Below are positions 59,274 to 64,000 of a DNA stretch of 64,000 bases, piece after piece. The stretch spans positions 24,322,001 to 24,386,000 of the forward strand of contig CM044877.1 of the NCBI GenBank assembly GCA_024500155.1, read 5' to 3'. The DNA comes from Chenopodium formosanum (lineage: Eukaryota > Streptophyta > Magnoliopsida > Caryophyllales > Amaranthaceae). The position numbers and the translations under genes were made by a program. Numbering within the stretch: position 1 is the stretch's first letter; every line of letters starts with the position of its first letter. The notes under the pieces are model-generated. The model saw only the letters and a list, made by a program, of their open reading frames with translations, was not told where the DNA came from and did no database searches.

Positions 59274-61422
59274 TGTAGACACCCATTTGTGTCTCCCCAA
59301 AACCAAACCCAGTGATGAATACCTTTCATGTCATTTGATTATCGAACAAAGCGAAAGTGTGAAAAGTCTAGTGATGAGGATGTTTTAATTTTATTAAAAT
59401 ATCTCTTCTTTCTGTTTTTGAAAATATTTCTTTTCTTACCTTATTTATGAAAAACGTGCATTCAAGTTTAGTTTGGTCCATGATAAGGGTCCAATAATGG
59501 TGTAGTTGGATAGGGCTTGAAAAGACCTTTCCAATGATATATTATAAGCCCAATTCCAATCCGATAAATAATGAGAAAGTTATGGTCAAAATACTAAACT
59601 GGGCTCGAACCGGATCTTACCTACGACCCAATGATCATGTGGAGGGTCCAAACGTCTAATCCTATTCCTAAACTAATTAGGATTAATTAGAAGCTTCTAT
59701 AAGTTTCTAAAAGATTTTAATTATCCTTTTTTATAAGATAAGATTAAAGAATTCGAGTTAAATAAAAACTTTCCTTTTCTTAAATCCTAATTCTATTCGA
59801 ATATAAAGATGTTCAAAGACGGTCGGATTTTATTTTTGTTCCGCATATTCTTTATCCGAATTTTGTATAGTTGGATAGATCTTGAAATTATCTTTCCAAT
59901 GATATATTATAATATTAAATCCGAGCTATAACGAAAAAGATATGAATGAGATACAAAACTCTATCCAAAACTGACACCTTTCCGCTATTTCAGCCTTATC
60001 TTTTTATCTACAAAAGATTTTAATCTGATTATAATTTTGTTGGAAATTAGACTCAATAGCTTTTCAACGACATATCATATGCCTTATTTGGACTTCTAGA
60101 TAAAAAGATATGATAAAAACAAAATCCGCAAAAACTGTTGTCCATCGAGTTTTATTTCGATTCGAATTCGGATTCTTTTCTTTATTTTTCGACTTTTTTT
60201 CCTATAAATAGAGGTCATATCTCCCCTTTTTCAATCATCAATTCTTCTCATCAATTCTTATTCTCTCTAATTCTCTCTTTCATCAACTCTCATCAAGAAT
60301 TTCTTGATTCTCTCTCTCTTTCTAAACCAATTCTTTTACAAACACAATTCCTCATACATTAGCACTAGACACACCTAGCCAAGTTCGAATTTGCCTTCTC
60401 CCTAGACGTGAAAAGTTTGATATTTCTGAGGGTTTGGTCCCAAATCTCTCTTTCAATTATATAATTTAATTCTTTGATTATATTTTCCTGGAAGTTACTA
60501 ACGCGTGTATTTTGTTATTAGAAAGAGATACGAGGCATCCAAGTAAGTGTTTTAATTGATTTATTGATATTATGATATAGAAATCATGTCTAGATTGTTA
60601 TTATGATTCCTAGTGTCATGTTAGAGCGTTGTGATCTTCCTAGTATCATGTTTAGGGTAAAGAATAAGTTCCTTAAATCAAGTATGATTGTTGTGATAGG
60701 TGCTTCTTATTTTCTTTCCTAATATTCATGTTAGTATCATGTTAGGGCTAAAGCTTTGATTTTTATTGTTTAGTGACATGTTAGGGTTTGTTATTAATCT
60801 TGTTAGTATCATGCCTAGGATCTTGCTATTATTATGCTTTAACATTATTATGATTATTATTATGATTTTGATTATCATGATTATTATTATGTTGCTTGAT
60901 TTATATTATTGTTATTGCTTGATCACACCTTTTATGCATGTTTAAAGGGAATTGGTACTTGTAATCACGCTTAATAAGATAATTAATAATCTTGTTTAGG
61001 GTTAATTTGATTATAATTCAAATGATCGCCAATAATAGATTTATTTGTGCATTAATATTCAACCAACATAGATAAACAGGTTTAGGGTTTAACCTAATGA
61101 TTGCATGTTAGTCAGAAAGCGCATATGAATACGATCACAATAAAGTAGAGGCCTATTATTAGGGCAGGTTCAATCTCTTTTAGGTTGGATTTGTACCTTC
61201 ATCCCCGAACTACCAGTCATGCAATGGTTTCAGACCTATTGGAGTTGACGGTCTCCTGGATCGTTAAGGGGTGTAACATTCACCTTGTGAACGGTTTACA
61301 AGTTCCTAAAACTTGTTGGCGACTCTTTTGCTCTAGCTTCCTTCCCTTTGGACGCCACCGTAATTTTGTGTATGATCACAATGGGGTTTAAGTTAGGGAT
61401 AATGCTTGAAATATTCCCTACA
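59274..61422 (+). mobile_element. Solo LTR of the TGTAGACACC family (2149 bp)
   Basis: It begins TGTAGACACCCATTTGTGTC and ends AAATATTCCCTACA, flanked by CCTAT and CCCAT (one mismatch). The TATA box TATAAATA is at 60203-60210. It aligns with the solo LTR at 16514-18640 throughout. A related uninterrupted target (GTTACCTTTCAATTCCTAAT) at 63095-63115 confirms the insertion point. Confidence 0.9.
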
Positions 61423-61427
61423 CCCAT

Positions 61428-62472
61428 CAATTGCTAATTTTTATTAGAGGTTTGATTGATTGAGTGTTAGATGTTTATTTTGCCAACATGTGCTAAATTT
61501 GTTGATTTATTTTTATAAACTGGTCTATTTAATGGCGCCACAGTCAAAAGCACCGGTAGAGGCCAGTGAATTAGCGGCTGGGTCGGTCTTCAGTTTCGGT
61601 GGATCGCATTGTGAGATTCTTGAAGAAGGGCGAGATGCTTAGCGGGTCGCATTTTAGGGTAATCAAACTAATTGATGAGGCAGAAGAATGGGCATGGATA
61701 TTTTTTATGAAACAATCTAGAAACCTAAGGCAATACCAAGCTTATTTAATCACTCGACTTCAGTTTCAGGTATAAAACGACTATGAACTTTCTTCTCCTC
61801 TGATATCTTCTTAAATTCCATATAATTTTCAGCCTTATTGTTTTTTAATTTCATTTTTTTACCATTGCTTTTGTTTTAGTGTCTACATAGCTTTGTTAAG
61901 AAATGGAATTATTTTGGGTTTACAAATTTTTTTCGAGGGGTGAGTTGATGCGTTGTTAAATTAAAAGCTCTATGATAATGCACCATGCTCTACAACAATT
62001 TTAATGTGATGTCTGTACTTTATTCTTTAATTTTCTTAATTATGGTAAAGGGACTTTTTAACTTATGATTGGACTATCTAATTGAATCTTTGTAGTCATC
62101 TTTCTTTTCAATCATATTATCAATTGTACTATTACATTGCAAGTGTGAAGTTTACTTGTGAACGTAAAGAGGGAAGTAAATTAAGTTTATACCTTTTTTG
62201 ATAAACTGATTTGCATAGCTGAACTTTTAAAAGTACCAATGTAGAGTTACCTTTAATTTTTGCATCTTTGAGGTTACTCCTGTTATATGGATGATCAGTC
62301 TTGGACTACTGCAAATCCTTTTGATTGTCTCTAGCTGGTGGTCCTTCAAGCTTGTGGTCTCTAAGTTTTGTGTTGCTCCTTAAATCTTGTGGTATTCATG
62401 TTACTTCCATTAAAATAGGTATATTGTTATTGTTTGCATTTTGATTTTTGAACATGTTGCTCTTGTATTATG
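61428..62472. other. Stretch with a possible unrecognised exon, otherwise non-coding
   Basis: One plus-strand frame (61575-61769) is open for 65 codons, includes KKGEMLSGSHFRVIKLIDEA, and ends at a donor-like CAG/GTATAA. I do not recognise it. The rest is AT- and T-rich, as expected for intron or intergenic DNA. Confidence 0.35.
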
Positions 62473-62643
62473 AAGCTTGTTGATTCTCATTTCACTTCTA
62501 TTGCTTCTATTAGTGAATATAGAGTCTTTTACTTGAAGATAAAGGCAGATTATCATCGTTATATGGCTGAGTTTAAATCTGGTGATGAAAGGAAAACTGC
62601 TACTGAAGATACTATGAATGCTTACTAAGACACTCAAGTACAA
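62473..62643 (+). pseudogene. 14-3-3 protein gene fragment
   Basis: The frame reads KLVDSHFTSIASISEYRVFY then LKIKADYHRYMAEFKSGDER, the conserved middle helices of 14-3-3 proteins, including the KADYHRY segment that helps form the phosphopeptide-binding groove. 14-3-3 proteins bind phosphorylated client proteins in cytosol and nucleus. A TAA at 62626-62628 stands where the family has Lys after AY, and similarity fades within a few residues. No flanking 14-3-3 exons are seen. It is a single decayed exon or captured piece. Confidence 0.82.
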
Positions 62644-63150
62644 TTTGTGTATTTTTAGTTTTCTTCATTTTTTTCAATTTTCTGCCTTTTTTAGGGTTTA
62701 TAGGTCTGACTTTGCGGAAATCTATTTAAATTGATTTTGACTTACAAGTTTTATTTCAATTTGTATTTGTTATTTTTTCTCAAATACTATATTCTTTTGA
62801 TAGAATCTTTGAATTTATGCTCTGATTTTGCTGCTTTATATGCTGAGGTATGGAAGAATAAATGAGATTCCAGCTAACAATGGTTGGATGAGTGCTTAAT
62901 GCTTTTTGTTTAGTTATTGAACAGAGTATATGTTTGAGTATCTAAAGCTTTGAATATTATGGTTTGAATTTGAAGTGAAATTCCTGGTTCTAAGTATGAT
63001 TTTTTATTTCTAGGTCTTTTTTCGTTGCCAATTTTATGGCTTCAACGATTTGGGTATTCTGAAATGATCGGTCAATGATTTTCATTTTTTTGTTACCTTT
63101 CAATTCCTAATTTTGATTGGGGGTTCAATTGATTGAGTAGAAAAATACAG

Positions 63151-63665
63151 GGAAAGTATACAAGGAACTTGTCAGAAGTGCAAATTATCTAGCTACAGAG
63201 GTTTTGGAGCACAACTATGGAAAATAGATAAATGTATGGAGTGTTGGGGTCATTTTATACATTCTTCTAAGTGGAGTTCCTCCCTTTTGGGCTGGTAAGC
63301 ATTTACTTCCTGAAACAGAATTCAACATATTTTATTCTACTTAGTGAACATTAATTATAAGATTGTTATAGCAGCCTATAGAGATGTTATAAGGATTTTA
63401 TGGATATGCATTGTGAGTTTATGAGGGGATATTTTCTTTAATTCATTTATCTGTATTCTACCCATCTCATTTCTATGGTTCTGATTCATAGTGTTTGCGA
63501 CTGTTTCAAAGACTGAAGCTGGGATTTTTTTTATCAGATGAAGAACGGGAAGCTTGGCTTGAGTCACACATCCATGGCCTTTAATTTCTCCCGGTGCCAA
63601 AGACTTATTTGCTAAAATGTTAGAGAGAAATCCTAAGGCGCGTATAAGTGTTGTAGAGGCACTTG
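63151..63665 (+). pseudogene. Calcium-dependent protein kinase (CDPK-like) fragment, two exons
   Basis: Exon 1 (63151-63294) encodes GKVYKELVRSANYLATEVL, then a TAG at 63225-63227, then INVWSVGVILYILLSGVPPF. These are the activation-segment end and kinase subdomain IX of CDPK/CRK kinases; the usual APE is ATE here. It ends at GTAAGC. Exon 2 (63538-63665) follows a TATCAG acceptor and contains HPWPLISPGAKDLFAKMLE (subdomains X-XI) after a frame change, ending at GTATGT. The stop and frameshift make it non-functional. The nearby 14-3-3 fragment has the same orientation. Confidence 0.82.
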
Positions 63666-64000
63666 GTATGTAATTATTTGCTCGACTAAGATTTGATGAT
63701 AGGGAATTTTGACATGAAAACTGCTTTTGAGTGAGTTTTGACTACCCACAATTCACATATTACCTATGAATCTAGGAGTTGATTATATTAGTTTTGATAT
63801 GGTTAGAATTTGAATATTGAAATTTTCTATTATTTTGGTTGGTTGAGCACTTGAGCTTGTGTTGTTCAATGTTAATTTGGAAAGGGAATCTTGGGGTTCG
63901 CAAGAAATGGCTGTAAGATTCATGGATTATAGAGAGTAAGTTTCGTGATTTATAGAGAGAGTGTACATGTTGTTGGAGTTAATTTGGATTAGTTTTTGTT
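63666..64000. other. Right edge, no recognised gene
   Basis: AT-rich sequence, probably intron-like continuation of the kinase fragment locus. No further kinase exon is seen before the window ends. Confidence 0.4.

Overview
The window is AT-rich, intron-bearing nuclear DNA of a flowering plant, almost entirely made of transposable elements. The evidence is the mix of Copia, Gypsy, TRIM, LINE, SINE, CACTA, hAT, MULE, Helitron and Stowaway/Harbinger-type elements, and plant gene fragments with GT-AG introns. A cystine-knot peptide gene and Tat/Ogre-like LTRs would fit a eudicot, perhaps Caryophyllales, but that is a weak inference. No intact host gene is visible. The best single-gene candidate is a small secreted double-knottin gene (minus strand, 4954-5292) with one internal stop. 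|| Layout. 1-5380: a 632-bp CACTA derivative, a Helitron-like element (copy A), a MITE candidate, a 20-21-bp minisatellite and the knottin gene. 5384-11434: minus-strand Copia-A, inserted exactly at the knottin TATA box. 12210-35323: Copia-B, exploded by nested insertions (Harbinger-type MITE, SINE, 289-bp TRIM, duplicated TA-rich block, 2.1-kb solo LTR). Its pol is split by CACTA-1 (20628-33043), which holds CACTA-2 (21037-31970), which holds a nearly intact Gypsy element (24459-31142). CACTA-2 carries exon fragments of at least two, probably three, host genes (adenylate kinase, a UBP12/13-like deubiquitinase, and possibly an HDS/ispG-like enzyme), all on the minus strand. || 35728-49129: a MULE-type unit with ~82-bp terminal inverted repeats and a 9-bp target duplication, filled by minus-strand Tat/Ogre-like LTR material (three LTR copies, a PBS, several tandem arrays and another nested 2.5-kb solo LTR). 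49202-51678: Helitron copy B, which carries a hAT element and a 5'-truncated LINE absent from copy A. 51.7-53.9 kb: a possible inverted-terminal element and an LTR fragment. 53926-57938: Copia-C, lacking gag and with many stops. 59274-61422: another solo LTR. 62.4-63.7 kb: decayed fragments of a 14-3-3 gene and a calcium-dependent protein kinase gene. || The window reads as a layered insertion history. Target-site duplications and two natural empty-site comparisons allow most insertions to be bounded to the base. The points most worth checking are the gene-capturing CACTA-2, a perfect 13-nt self-complementarity at the Copia-A primer-binding position, and the retrotransposon insertion in the knottin core promoter.
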